A stretch of 64,000 nt of DNA from JADLHS01 sp964594985. GTDB taxonomy: Bacteria > Verrucomicrobiota > Verrucomicrobiia > Limisphaerales > JADLHS01. Below the pieces are notes generated by a model, which did not search any database, had not been told where the DNA came from, and saw only the letters and a list, made by a program, of their open reading frames with translations. The stretch is from NCBI GenBank assembly GCA_964594985.1, contig CAZQNQ010000028.1, positions 4,580-68,579 on the forward strand. Reading direction: 5' to 3'. A program made the position numbers and the translations under genes. Below, one piece after another: positions 44,901-52,839 of this stretch (the first letter of the stretch is position 1; each line of letters begins with the position of its first letter).

Positions 44901-46217
44901 ACGGCGACGTTGCGCGGCTTCAGTCATGATTGGCCGGATGATGTGGATGTGCTGCTCGCCGGGCCGAGCGGGACAAATGTCATGCTGCTGTCCGATTGCG
45001 GCGGCGCGAACAGTCACCATGGAATCAACCTAACCTTCGACGATGCGGCGGCGGCTTCCATTCCCGACAGCGCTGCGATTGGGGCTGGGACTTACAAGCC
45101 AACGAACATGGATACTACAACCGATAGCCTGCCGTCGCCCGCGCCGGTTGGGCCGTTTGGCAAGACACTGGAGGTTTTCAACGGCTCGAATCCAAACGGC
45201 AATTGGTCGCTCTATATCCGCGATGACAACGCCATGGATGGCGGCAGTGTGGCGCAGGGGTGGACGTTGAGCCTCACGACGTCGAATCTGAGTTACGTGA
45301 CCGGAGCGAGCAACATGGCTGATCTGACGGTGACGACCGTGCTCTCGACAAATACGCTTTTCGCCCGGAGCAGTTTCAGTCTGACTCTCACGGTGACCAA
45401 CGCCGGTCCGGATGCAGCGACGTTCGTGAATTTGACCAATAATTTCCCGGCGGAATTCGTTTTGCAGGCTGCGGCCTGTTCGGTCGGAAGCTGGACTTGG
45501 GTGGGGGCGTCTGGCCATTGGAGCATCGGCAAACTTGATGCCGGGTCGAGTGCGAGCCTCACCTTCACCGGGAAATGTCTGCTCGGTGGAAACTATTTCA
45601 ACAGTTGTTCCGTGGCGGGCTTTACGCCTGATCCGAACGGCGGCAACAATTCTGCGACGATTGCGATGCCGGTGTTGAATGGTGGCAGTGGGTTGACGTT
45701 GATCACCAATTCGTCGCCGCTGCTTGCGATTTTACCGGATTGGGTGGTGCATGCGGGGGCGCGGTTGAGTTTCACAGCGGCGGCAACCGATGCGGACATG
45801 CCGACGAATACATTGACGTTTGAATTGCTCGCCGGCGGGCCGCCGGAAGCTACGATTGATTCACATTCCGGCGCATTCCTCTGGCAAACGACTGATGCCG
45901 ATGCAGCGACGACGAACGTGTTCAGTGTGCGTGTGACGGATAACGGCAGTCCAGCGCTCGCGGACACAAAGTCGTTTGCGGTCGCTGTGGTGGAGCGACC
46001 GTTGATCGCCGGCATCACCGTGCATGATAATCTTGTGAGCGTCAGTTGGGGGACGGTGCCGGGGCAAGCCTATCGGTTGCAGTTCGCGAGCGACCTCCGC
46101 TCGGGAATCTGGGAAGCCGCCGGGCCGGACATTGTGGCGACCGGTGAAACCGCCACGCATACCAACGTCATCGGCACAAACCTGATGCAGTTCTATCGCG
46201 TCCTGGTGCTGCCTTGA
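41913..46217 (+). CDS. Secreted subtilisin-like serine protease (S8) with P-domain, DUF11 and Ig-like domains
   Basis: 1434 residues. Signal peptide about 1-40 (RFRILMILAAFAVFAFAADG). A long propeptide-like region (about 45-290) precedes the S8 domain (about 320-720). Catalytic residues: Asp331 (VTDSGID), His379 (DGHGNLNAH), Asn496 (FAAGNRG) and Ser634 (SSGTSHATPAVAGA). A linker beta domain follows, then a proprotein convertase P-domain (about 960-1130, GGANSHHGINLTFDDAA and NGNWSLYIRDDNAMDGG), a DUF11/CARDB-like domain (about 1137-1250), an Ig-like or cadherin-like domain (about 1260-1370), and an ending module (VSVSWGTVPGQAYRLQFASD, LMQFYRVLVLP) shared with other secreted proteins. All catalytic positions are intact. 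Ala instead of Thr in the usual GHGTH is unusual (NAH). Confidence 0.9.
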   Translation: MNQTTAACQSGTRTQSGSRFRILMILAAFAVFAFAADGVSGPLHKVRVRDRAQAQQFIERGGKLVADYGSFQIILTEESVAGTKLRGRSESDDAADFIELNAQQINTRSPEVRGLRKARGAMAGRQFHLVQFVGPVKPEWREALEGQGVKVINYIPENAYLVSGDAKVLAALQSWATNVDFVQWEGEYTPEFKIHPDAREREPFGLTVQTSGSDVFAIQLVEDAEATPATLALIEGLKLEAVQRDFRVLQYRNLIVRLSADRLAEISARPDVLSIQLYNEPGKRDERQAQIMAGNLVGGSLMGPGYLDWLMEKGFTQAQFDASGFVVDVTDSGIDNGTTAPGHFGLYAHADFGQSSRVAYNRLVGTAHAGSTLAGFDGHGNLNAHILAGASDFVGGFPHVDGGGYQSGLGVCPFVRVGSSVVFDPDAFTSPSYADLQSRAYQDGARISANSWGATNNSYTVDAQAFDALVRDAQPDGAIFSTPGNQEMVILFAAGNRGSTANTVGAPGTAKNVITVGASENVRSLNTANGGKSSMGSDGRGYTDIAADSANDVAVFSSRGPCSDGRQKPDLVAPGTHVVGGVPQSVATLAGNGSALAGFKASSICALSGGGTAGSTNNFFPLGQQFYTVSSGTSHATPAVAGACALLRQYFLNADLAAPSPAMTKAFLMNSTRYLSGSGAGDNLWSPSQGMGAVNLGRAFDGVPRVLRDQRAEDIFTASGQTRVFTAHIVQTNEPLRVTLAWTDAPGSTLGNAFNNDLDLTVQVGTNVYLGNVFGGASSMVGGSPDSRNNVESVLLPAGVAGDIVVTVMAANINSDGVPNSGGSLDQDFALVVYNATNTTVPVIAPTGTALLEEGFPPLNGAVDPGELVSVSLSLKNTGTRSATNLQATLLAANGVSAPSGVVSFGTLTNDGVAVTRTFSFIANGVAGETIHPTFRLTDATGDLGLVSVDIFLGLRMVQTLTFTNATALMIPDSGAASMYPTLIVVTDLPGVVQKVTATLRGFSHDWPDDVDVLLAGPSGTNVMLLSDCGGANSHHGINLTFDDAAAASIPDSAAIGAGTYKPTNMDTTTDSLPSPAPVGPFGKTLEVFNGSNPNGNWSLYIRDDNAMDGGSVAQGWTLSLTTSNLSYVTGASNMADLTVTTVLSTNTLFARSSFSLTLTVTNAGPDAATFVNLTNNFPAEFVLQAAACSVGSWTWVGASGHWSIGKLDAGSSASLTFTGKCLLGGNYFNSCSVAGFTPDPNGGNNSATIAMPVLNGGSGLTLITNSSPLLAILPDWVVHAGARLSFTAAATDADMPTNTLTFELLAGGPPEATIDSHSGAFLWQTTDADAATTNVFSVRVTDNGSPALADTKSFAVAVVERPLIAGITVHDNLVSVSWGTVPGQAYRLQFASDLRSGIWEAAGPDIVATGETATHTNVIGTNLMQFYRVLVLP

Positions 46218-46238
46218 TCCTCAAACGAAACTCCTTGC

Positions 46239-46276
46239 AACTTCGGCAGTCCGGGTCAGTCGAAGTTTTTATTTTT
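46239..46276 (+). terminator. Terminator after the subtilase gene
   Basis: AACTTCG (46239-46245) pairs with CGAAGTT (46261-46267) around a 15-base loop, followed by a T-rich run (TTTTATTTTTG). It lies 21 bases past the stop and just before dapF. Confidence 0.65.
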
Positions 46277-46310
46277 GCCCCTGCCAAACGGTTGCTATAC
46301 TGCGTCGCCT

Positions 46311-47120
46311 ATGGTTTTGGAATTTACGAAAATGAACGGTGCGGGCAACGACTTTGTCCTGGTGGATAATCGCGCCGGCAAGATCACACTGACGGCCGAG
46401 CAGATCATCCGTTTGTGCGACCGCCATCGCGGGGTCGGGGCGGACGGGGTCATGATGCTCGTTCCGGCTCGCAGCGGCAAAGCGGACTGGGCGTGGGATT
46501 TCTACAACAGCGACGGCAGCGTGGCGGAGATGTGTGGGAACGGCGCGCGGTGCTTCGCTCGTTATGTGCAGAAGACCGCCGGGATGAACCGTGATTTCAC
46601 TTTCGAGACGGCGGCGGGAGTCATTGCCGCCAGCTTCAACGGTGAGCTGGTGACGGTGAATTTGACCAAGCCAAAAGATTTGAAGCTTAACCAGACCGTG
46701 ACGCTTTCGACCGGCAACGAGACGCTCCACTCGCTCAACACCGGTGTGCCGCACGCGGTGCAATACGTGCCCGATGCCGACAAGGCGATGGTCATGCAGC
46801 TCGGTCCGGAGATCCGGCGGCATCAACACTTCGGTCCGCGCGGTACGAACGTGAACTTCGTCCAGGTGCTCGGCAAAAATCACATCCGCGTCCGCACTTT
46901 TGAACGCGGCGTGGAAGGGGAGACGCTGGCTTGTGGCACGGGTGTGAGCGCGGCGGCGATGATTTCTGCGCGGGTGCATGGCTTCACATCCCCGGTCAAA
47001 GTGCAGGTACAGGGCGGCGACCAGTTGGAGGTAAGTTTCACCGACGGCAGCGGCGAGTTTGACAACGTGCGCCTCACCGGGCCGGCGGATTTCGTGTTCA
47101 CGGGCAGGATCGAGATTTGA
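46311..47120 (+). CDS. dapF: Diaminopimelate epimerase
   Basis: Converts LL- to meso-diaminopimelate for lysine and peptidoglycan. The start at 46311 (MVLEFTKMNGAGNDFVLVDN) gives 269 residues, the family length. Two active-site Cys are present: MCGNGARC (first) and ETLACGTGVSAAAM (second). ADGVMMLVPA and the VPHAV block are also typical. It is the first gene of a dapF-dapA-dapB cluster; 102 bases separate it from dapA. The aspartate-semialdehyde enzymes are elsewhere. Confidence 0.97.
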   Translation: MVLEFTKMNGAGNDFVLVDNRAGKITLTAEQIIRLCDRHRGVGADGVMMLVPARSGKADWAWDFYNSDGSVAEMCGNGARCFARYVQKTAGMNRDFTFETAAGVIAASFNGELVTVNLTKPKDLKLNQTVTLSTGNETLHSLNTGVPHAVQYVPDADKAMVMQLGPEIRRHQHFGPRGTNVNFVQVLGKNHIRVRTFERGVEGETLACGTGVSAAAMISARVHGFTSPVKVQVQGGDQLEVSFTDGSGEFDNVRLTGPADFVFTGRIEI

Positions 47121-47222
47121 GCCGAGGCCGGCTCGGCGAAGTAACCAACCGGATGAGGAAAATTTCCGGCTCGCCAAGTCCGCTCGAATAACCGACCATC
47201 ACGCGCTTTTGGGAAAACAACC

Positions 47223-48101
47223 ATGCAATTCACCGGCACTTACACAGCGATAGTCACTCCGTTCAAAAAGGGCAAAGTTGACGAGGCCGCCCTCGAAAAA
47301 CTCATCAAGGCCCAGATCAAGGGCGGCGTGGACGGCATCGTCCCCGTCGGCACCACGGGCGAATCCGCCACGCTGGATTACGAGGAACACATCCGCGTCA
47401 TCGCGCTGGCGGTTGAAATCTGCGCCGGCAAGATCAAGGTGATGGCGGGCACGGGGGCGAACTCCACCAAGGAAGCGATCTATCTCACGCGGGAAGCGGA
47501 GAAGGTCGGGGCGGACGCATCGTTGCAGGTCGCGCCCTACTACAACAAGCCGACGCAGGAAGGTTTATTCCAGCACTTCCACGCGGTGGCGTGTTCAACG
47601 CATCTACCGATCATCCTTTACAGCATCCCCGGCCGTTGCGGCATTGAGATCGGCGTGGACACCGTAAATCGTCTGGCGCACGACAGCCCGAACTTCGTCG
47701 GCATCAAGGAAGCGGGTGGCAATCCGGATCGCGTCAGTCAGTTGCGCGCGACGCTCGGACACAAGTTCACGATTCTGAGCGGTGATGATTCGCTCACGCT
47801 GCCGTTCATGGCGGTCGGCGCGCATGGGGTCATCAGCGTGGCGTCAAATGTGATTCCGCACGAAGTCGCGCGCATGGTGCGGGCCTTTGCCACAGGCAAT
47901 GCCTCGCTCGCGCTGAAGTTGCACGAGAAATTTTACCCGCTGTTCAAGGACCTGTTCATCGAATCAAATCCGGGACCGGCGAAAGCCGCGCTCGCGATGA
48001 TGGGTATGATGGAAGACGAACTTCGTTTGCCGATGGTGCCGATCAGCACCGCGAGTCGTGACAAACTGCGCAAGACCATGAAAGCAGTCGGGTTGCTCTA
48101 A
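47223..48101 (+). CDS. dapA: 4-hydroxy-tetrahydrodipicolinate synthase
   Basis: Condenses pyruvate with aspartate semialdehyde, first committed step of lysine synthesis. TIM-barrel protein of 292 residues. PVGTTGESATLDYEEH (Thr-Thr pair), APYYNKPTQEGLFQHF (catalytic Tyr), SIPGRCGIEI (Arg) and FVGIKEAGGNPDRV (Schiff-base Lys) are all present. It is followed by dapB after 18 bases, so the two are one operon. Confidence 0.97.
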   Translation: MQFTGTYTAIVTPFKKGKVDEAALEKLIKAQIKGGVDGIVPVGTTGESATLDYEEHIRVIALAVEICAGKIKVMAGTGANSTKEAIYLTREAEKVGADASLQVAPYYNKPTQEGLFQHFHAVACSTHLPIILYSIPGRCGIEIGVDTVNRLAHDSPNFVGIKEAGGNPDRVSQLRATLGHKFTILSGDDSLTLPFMAVGAHGVISVASNVIPHEVARMVRAFATGNASLALKLHEKFYPLFKDLFIESNPGPAKAALAMMGMMEDELRLPMVPISTASRDKLRKTMKAVGLL

Positions 48102-48119
48102 TCTGCGAGGACATTTAAC

Positions 48120-48854
48120 ATGACCCGAGTCATCATCAATGGTTCAAAAGGTCGCATGGGCCAGGCGCTGCTGTCGTGCGCGGCGCGGATTCCGGAATTG
48201 GAAATCGTCGGCGCGGTGGATCAAGGCGACGATTTGGCGGCGTTGTTGCCGAAGGCGGACGTGGTCATCGAGTTCAGTTTCCATAGCGTCACGCTCGGGG
48301 TGGCCGAACTCTGCGCCAAGCATGGTAAGGCGCTCGTCATCGGCACGACCGGGCACAGCGCGGAGGAGAAGGCGAAGATTCTCGCGTTGGGCAGCAAAAT
48401 CCCGCTGGTGATGGCGACGAATTTTTCCACCGGCGTCAACACGCTCTTCTGGCTGACGCGCAAGGCGGCGGAAATTCTTGGCCCGGCGTTCGATCTCGAA
48501 GTGGTCGAGATGCATCATCGCTTGAAGAAGGACGCGCCCAGCGGCACGGCGACGACGTTGCTGGAAATCCTGGGTGATGTCCGCAAGGTTCAGCTTGAAG
48601 AAGCGCTCCGCCACGGCCGTAAAGGCATCACCGGCGAACGCACCAGCAGTGAAATCGGCATCCACGCCATCCGTGGCGGCGATGTGGTGGGTGATCACAC
48701 GGTCATCTTCGCCAATAACGGCGAGCGGGTGGAGCTGACACACAAAGCGTCGAGTCGCGATACGTTTGCCAACGGGGCGTTGCGTGCGGCGCAATGGGTC
48801 GTGCAACAAAAACCGGGCGTTTACGACATGCAGGCGGTGCTGGGGTTGAAGTAA
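48120..48854 (+). CDS. dapB: 4-hydroxy-tetrahydrodipicolinate reductase
   Basis: NAD(P)H reductase of the lysine pathway. 244 residues. N-terminal GSKGRMGQALLSC nucleotide-binding loop, IGTTGHSAEEKAKI, ATNFSTGVNTLFWL, EVVEMHHRLKKDAPSGTA (catalytic His and Lys) and the IHAIRGGDVVGDHTV block. GERVELTHKASSRDTFANGALRAA is at the C-terminus. The next gene begins 12 bases on, so cotranscription with the dioxygenase and folK is likely. Confidence 0.97.
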   Translation: MTRVIINGSKGRMGQALLSCAARIPELEIVGAVDQGDDLAALLPKADVVIEFSFHSVTLGVAELCAKHGKALVIGTTGHSAEEKAKILALGSKIPLVMATNFSTGVNTLFWLTRKAAEILGPAFDLEVVEMHHRLKKDAPSGTATTLLEILGDVRKVQLEEALRHGRKGITGERTSSEIGIHAIRGGDVVGDHTVIFANNGERVELTHKASSRDTFANGALRAAQWVVQQKPGVYDMQAVLGLK

Positions 48855-48866
48855 GGCGGAGGTGTT

Positions 48867-49571
48867 GTGAATACCAGCAGCCAGTTTGAGCGGGATGGCT
48901 ACGCGGTGATTCCTGATTTCCTGCCGCTACCCGAATGTGAAGCGCTCGCGACTGAGTTGACGGTTCTGTTGGAGCAACAGCAGCAATCTTCCCCCCGTTT
49001 CCGTGGCGGTTTAAGAAATGTTCTCCGCGTCAACCCGCAGGCGGCAGTCGTTGCCTGCTCCGATAAATTCATCGCGAAGGTCAGTGATTTGATTGGTGGT
49101 CGGGCTTTTCCGGTTCGCGCCATCTTTTTCGACAAGACCGATGGCGCGAACTGGGGTGTGCCGTGGCATCAAGACGTGGCCATTGCGGTCGCAGAGCGAA
49201 TCGAGACACCGGGGTTTGGGCCGTGGTCAGTAAAGGAAGGGATTGTCCACGTGCAGCCGCCCCAGCACATTCTCGCCAGCATGGTTACCCTCCGCCTGCA
49301 TCTGGATGATTGTACGGCAGACAATGGTGCGTTGCGGGTCTGGCCCGGTTCACATCGGCAGGGAGAGCTTGGTGCTGAAGCGCTGGCTGATTGGACGGCG
49401 CGGCCGGGGGCGGTGACTTGTGAAGTCCTAAAAGGTGGCGCGTTGGTGATGCGGCCTTTGCTGTTGCACGCTTCTTCGCCTGCGAAGAATCCCTCGCATC
49501 GGCGCGTTTTGCATGTAGAGTATGCCGCAACTGAATTACCCAACGGCCTGAAGTGGTCGGAACGCACATGA
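48867..49571 (+). CDS. PhyH-type Fe(II)/2-oxoglutarate dioxygenase
   Basis: 234 residues starting at GTG. Phytanoyl-CoA dioxygenase-like fold: FERDGYAVIPDFLP at the N-terminus, the metal-binding HxD in VPWHQDVAIAV, GALRVWPGSHRQGEL, and the distal His in RPLLLHASSPAKNPSHRRVLHVEY with the 2-oxoglutarate Arg. Substrate unknown; members hydroxylate fatty acids, small molecules or osmolytes such as ectoine. Placed between dapB and folK with a four-base overlap (ATGA) to folK, so it may be part of the lysine or folate unit only by position. Confidence 0.88.
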   Translation: MNTSSQFERDGYAVIPDFLPLPECEALATELTVLLEQQQQSSPRFRGGLRNVLRVNPQAAVVACSDKFIAKVSDLIGGRAFPVRAIFFDKTDGANWGVPWHQDVAIAVAERIETPGFGPWSVKEGIVHVQPPQHILASMVTLRLHLDDCTADNGALRVWPGSHRQGELGAEALADWTARPGAVTCEVLKGGALVMRPLLLHASSPAKNPSHRRVLHVEYAATELPNGLKWSERT

Positions 49572-50071
49572 ACGCACCCGTCGCCTACATCGCCCTCGGT
49601 TCGAACGTCGGAGACTCGCCCAGCATCCTGCGGCGGGCGATGGATCAACTGGCCCTGCTCTCGCGCAAGCCGCTGCTGCGTTCCTCGCTCTGGCAGACGA
49701 CGCCGGTGGATTGTCCGCCCGGCTCGCCGACGTTTGTGAATGCGGTCGTCGCGCTCTATCCTTTGCCGGACGAGAATTCCTGGTCGCTGCTCACCAAGAT
49801 GCTGGCGTTGGAGAAGGATTTTGGGCGTCGCCCCAAACAGGTTCTCAATGAGCCGCGGCGGCTGGATCTCGACTTGATTGCTTTTGGTGACGAGATTTCC
49901 ACGCGGCCCGAACTGGTTCTGCCGCATCCCCGGGCGCATGAACGGCGTTTCGTGTTGCAGCCGTTGAGCGAAATTGCGCCAAACCTGATTCTGTCCGGGC
50001 ATCGGCGCACCGTGGCGCAATTGTTTGCGGCGCTCGTCAGCAAGGAGATCTCGGTGCGGCTTCCAAATTGA
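49568..50071 (+). CDS. folK: 2-amino-4-hydroxy-6-hydroxymethyldihydropteridine pyrophosphokinase
   Basis: Transfers pyrophosphate to the pterin in folate synthesis. From the ATG at 49568 it has 167 residues, the normal size. Family motifs: YIALGSNVGDSP, WQTTPVDCPPGSPTFVNAVV, LEKDFGRRPKQVLNEPRRLDLDLIAFGDE and LPHPRAHERRFVLQPLSEIAP. Its start overlaps the preceding dioxygenase stop. It is convergent with the MFS transporter, with two bases between the stops. Confidence 0.96.
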   Translation: MNAPVAYIALGSNVGDSPSILRRAMDQLALLSRKPLLRSSLWQTTPVDCPPGSPTFVNAVVALYPLPDENSWSLLTKMLALEKDFGRRPKQVLNEPRRLDLDLIAFGDEISTRPELVLPHPRAHERRFVLQPLSEIAPNLILSGHRRTVAQLFAALVSKEISVRLPN

Positions 50072-50073
50072 GG

Positions 50074-51408
50074 TCAGTGTGGTGCCGCGCCGCCACCGTC
50101 TGGTGCGTTGGTGGTTTTGGGCGGACGGAAGAACAACGCCAGTGCCACCGCTGCCGCCGAAGCGGCAAACATCGGCACGAGGAACAATCCCTTGAAGTTC
50201 ACCGCTTTGGTCGCGGCATCGGTAAATTTCTCCTGCAACAACCACGGGCAGATTGAGTTTGCCAGCAGTGCCCCGACGCCCAGGATCATCACGTTGAACA
50301 AACCCTGCGCGCTCGCCCGGGCGTCTTTCGGAAAGTAAGCGTCCACAAAGATGTAAACCGTCGCAAAGAAGAACGCGTAGCAGACGCCGTGAAGCACCTG
50401 GATGAGGACGATGAGTTCCTTGTGTTCCGGCAGGAAAGAATAGACGGCAAAGCGCGCGGCGTGGCCGAGAATTCCGACGATCATCGTGGTCCGCCAGCCG
50501 AGCTTCTTCAACGTCGCGCCAAGGATGAACATGGTGAGGATTTCGGCGATCTGGCCGACGCTCATGACGGGCATGATCCAGTTGCCGGGAATGCCTACGC
50601 CGCCCGCTTCTTTCGCCGCACCGAGGAACGACCCGGTCCAGTTGAAGTAACAGTTGTGGACGAAGGAATCCACCATCGTCACCAGCCACAAAACGAGGAC
50701 AAACGGGTGTTTAAGCAGTTTCATCGCCTCAAGCCAGGCGAGGCTTTCACCTGCTCCTTGGGTCTTTTTCTTGGGCGGCGTGTGCGGCAGCAGGAAGCTG
50801 AATCCGGCCAGTAACAATGATGCGATGCCGGCGACGATGTAGGTGGAACGCGCGCCGGCTTTCGCAGCATCACCGGTCAGGGGATTGGCCAGCACCGCGC
50901 CAAGCCAGGCAGAGAAACCTTGCGGGTTGGCGGCGTTCACCTTGTCGTAATCCACGAGGATGAACACAAACGGCCACGCGGCCAGAATCCACCCGATTGT
51001 TCCGCCCATGCGCACGATGCCAAATTCTTTCTGCGCATCTTTCATGTTGGCGAAGGCGATGGAATTCGTAATCGAAATCGTCGGTACGTAAAGCAGGCAG
51101 TGGAGTAGCATCAAGCCGAAGAACGGCCAGAATTGTTTGGTGAAGGCCAGGCCGATCATCGCCAGTCCGCCGACGAGATGGCTGAAAGCGAGGAATTTTT
51201 CCGCGGCGAAGTTACGGTCGGCGAACTGATTGCTGAAGAACATTCCGACGATGGCCGCGATGGGAAACGCGTTAAGAATCCAAGCCTGCTCGCCGGGCGT
51301 GAAACCCAGGCTGGGCAGATAACCAAAAATGAGCGGAAGCCAGGCGCCCCAGATGAAGAACTGGAGTACCATCATGAGGAACAGTTTGAAGCGGGGGGAG
51401 CGGTTCAT
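50074..51408 (-). CDS. MFS transporter of the nucleoside:H+ symporter type
   Basis: 444 residues with about twelve membrane helices. It starts KLFLMMVLQFFIWGAWLPLIFGYLP, then ILNAFPIAAIVGMFFSNQFADRNFAAEKFLAFSH, the MFS-like loop between helices 2 and 3, typical of the nucleoside permease family. Central cytoplasmic loop at about residues 210-235 (HTPPKKKTQGAGESLAWLEAMK). The C-terminus (FFRPPKTTNAPDGGGAAPH) is polar. Substrate likely a nucleoside but not proven. Confidence 0.85.
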   Translation of the reverse strand: MNRSPRFKLFLMMVLQFFIWGAWLPLIFGYLPSLGFTPGEQAWILNAFPIAAIVGMFFSNQFADRNFAAEKFLAFSHLVGGLAMIGLAFTKQFWPFFGLMLLHCLLYVPTISITNSIAFANMKDAQKEFGIVRMGGTIGWILAAWPFVFILVDYDKVNAANPQGFSAWLGAVLANPLTGDAAKAGARSTYIVAGIASLLLAGFSFLLPHTPPKKKTQGAGESLAWLEAMKLLKHPFVLVLWLVTMVDSFVHNCYFNWTGSFLGAAKEAGGVGIPGNWIMPVMSVGQIAEILTMFILGATLKKLGWRTTMIVGILGHAARFAVYSFLPEHKELIVLIQVLHGVCYAFFFATVYIFVDAYFPKDARASAQGLFNVMILGVGALLANSICPWLLQEKFTDAATKAVNFKGLFLVPMFAASAAAVALALFFRPPKTTNAPDGGGAAPH

Positions 51409-51699
51409 ATTGATTCAAGGCGAGCATAGGGAGGGGCGGCGAATCGGGCAAGGAATGAAGCCTTCGCGTCAGGACATTTTGATGCAGGGGACGGCGGACT
51501 TTTTGCTCGCGGAGACTTGGAATTGTTTCCGGTCATTGTCCTGTTTTCTACGAGTCATGTCTGGCGGCAGGACATGGTCAGGCCGGGCGAAACCACGATT
51601 TGCAGGCAACTCTGCAATTCCAACAAAATCCATTCTTTGGCTTCTATCTTGCGTCGTCTGGATCAAGAAGGTCGGGCAATTGAGGATTTTCATTCAACA
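51409..51699. other. Divergent intergenic region between the MFS gene and an orphan response regulator
   Basis: 291 bases. The upstream ORF extension of the regulator is not supported by homology. I see no clear promoter, repeat or RNA here. Confidence 0.4.
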
Positions 51700-52413
51700 A
51701 TGCAAACAAAAGACGTGAAGCTGGTGGATAGAGATGTGAAGCAAGCCGACGCCGTTGACGCGCGGAAACGAATTCTGTTGGTGGACGATCATGCGGTGGT
51801 GCGGTTTGGGATCGTACAACTCGTAAACCGGCAGCCAGATCTCGTGGTTTGTGGCGAGCAGGAAGATGCTCGCAAGGCGCTCGACGCCATCATCCAGCTC
51901 AAGCCCGATCTTGTCGTGGCGGATTTATCCCTCCGGGACAGCAGCGGCTTGGAATTGATCCGCAACATCAAGGCCCAATTTCCCTCGTTGCCCATGCTGG
52001 TCGTGAGCATTCACGATGAGACTGTTTATGCCGAGATCGCCTTTCGGGCCGGGGCGCTTGGTTATCTGATGAAGCAGGAAGCGCTGGATAAGGTCATCAT
52101 GGCCATCCGCCGCGTGCTGGCCGGCAGCGTCTATGTCAGCGACTCGCTCGCGGCGAAGATGCTTCAGCAACAGGTGCGCGGTCATACCGACGTGCAGCAA
52201 CCCCCCATCAAGTCGCTCAGCGATCGCGAAGTGGAAGTGTTCCACCTGATCGGGCAGTGGAAGAAGACCAAGGAGATTGCCGGCGAATTGCATCTCAGCG
52301 TCAAGACCGTCGAATACTATCGCGAGCAGATCAAACGTAAGCTCAGTCTCAAGGATGCCGCCGAACTGACCCAGTACGCCACCGCTTGGGTGCAGCGCGA
52401 AATACCCGCCTGA
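51700..52413 (+). CDS. NarL/FixJ-type orphan response regulator
   Basis: 237 residues from the ATG at 51700; 61 further codons upstream have no homology. Receiver: RILLVDDHAVVRFG, phospho-acceptor Asp75 (VVADLSLRDSSG), VVSIHDE switch and conserved Lys in YLMKQEA. C-terminal LuxR helix-turn-helix: SLSDREVEVFHLIGQWKKTKEIAGELHLSVKTVEYYREQIKRKL. IGQWKKTKEIA is a slightly divergent form of the usual GxSNKEIA. No kinase is adjacent. A strong terminator follows. Confidence 0.94.
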   Translation: MQTKDVKLVDRDVKQADAVDARKRILLVDDHAVVRFGIVQLVNRQPDLVVCGEQEDARKALDAIIQLKPDLVVADLSLRDSSGLELIRNIKAQFPSLPMLVVSIHDETVYAEIAFRAGALGYLMKQEALDKVIMAIRRVLAGSVYVSDSLAAKMLQQQVRGHTDVQQPPIKSLSDREVEVFHLIGQWKKTKEIAGELHLSVKTVEYYREQIKRKLSLKDAAELTQYATAWVQREIPA

Positions 52414-52436
52414 TTTGTTGTTGGGTTCCCGTGTGT

Positions 52437-52473
52437 CCCCTCATCCGATGCAAGTCGGATGAGGGGTTTTTAT
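52437..52473 (+). terminator. Strong rho-independent terminator after the orphan regulator
   Basis: 12-bp perfect stem CCCCTCATCCGA/TCGGATGAGGGG (52437-52448, 52455-52466) with a 6-base loop, followed by TTTTTA. It lies 24 bases past the stop. Confidence 0.92.
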
Positions 52474-52492
52474 TTCCAGCCATAACTTCCCG

Positions 52493-52543
52493 CCCCGGGT
52501 GAGACCCGGGGACACCGCCGAGATGCCCCGGACGCCCGGGGCA
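52493..52543 (+). other. Pair of tight GC hairpins in the leader of a small membrane protein gene
   Basis: Two 8-bp hairpins lie back to back: CCCCGGGT-GAG-ACCCGGGG (52493-52511) and TGCCCCGG-ACGC-CCGGGGCA (52524-52543). A third short one, ATCCGA-AGG-TCGGAT, lies at about 52593-52608. All are downstream of the terminator, so they belong to the transcript of the next genes. Confidence 0.6.
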
Positions 52544-52629
52544 GAATCGCCCTTGTTGTTGTAAAGCCGACAACGCCGTATGTGTTTCTCGTGATCCGAA
52601 GGTCGGATTGCAGCAAGGAACAAATACAC

Positions 52630-52815
52630 ATGGACATCTGGCACGGATGGTTGGCAAAACTGGTTGTTGTTCAAATTCTCTATCTGGCAGCCGTTATCTG
52701 GGGGATGCGGGTGCTCAACCGGCGCGTGTCGCGCATTCGGGTCCATCAAGACTGGGGCCGTCAGCCGGCGCGGATGACCACAATCCCGTCGTCCGTTCCA
52801 TATCGGAAGTCGTAA
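52630..52815 (+). CDS. Small predicted membrane protein between two response regulators
   Basis: 61 residues from the ATG at 52630. An AAGGAA lies about 11 bases upstream (near 52615). One hydrophobic helix (LAKLVVVQILYLAAVIWGMRVL, about residues 8-29) is followed by an Arg-rich tail (NRRVSRIRVHQDWGRQPARM). No family recognised. It ends 24 bases before the next regulator, so the pair is probably cotranscribed. The evidence is frame, ribosome site and position only, so it might be chance. Confidence 0.5.
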   Translation: MDIWHGWLAKLVVVQILYLAAVIWGMRVLNRRVSRIRVHQDWGRQPARMTTIPSSVPYRKS

Positions 52816-52839
52816 CCACGCATTCTTCCAAACCTAAAT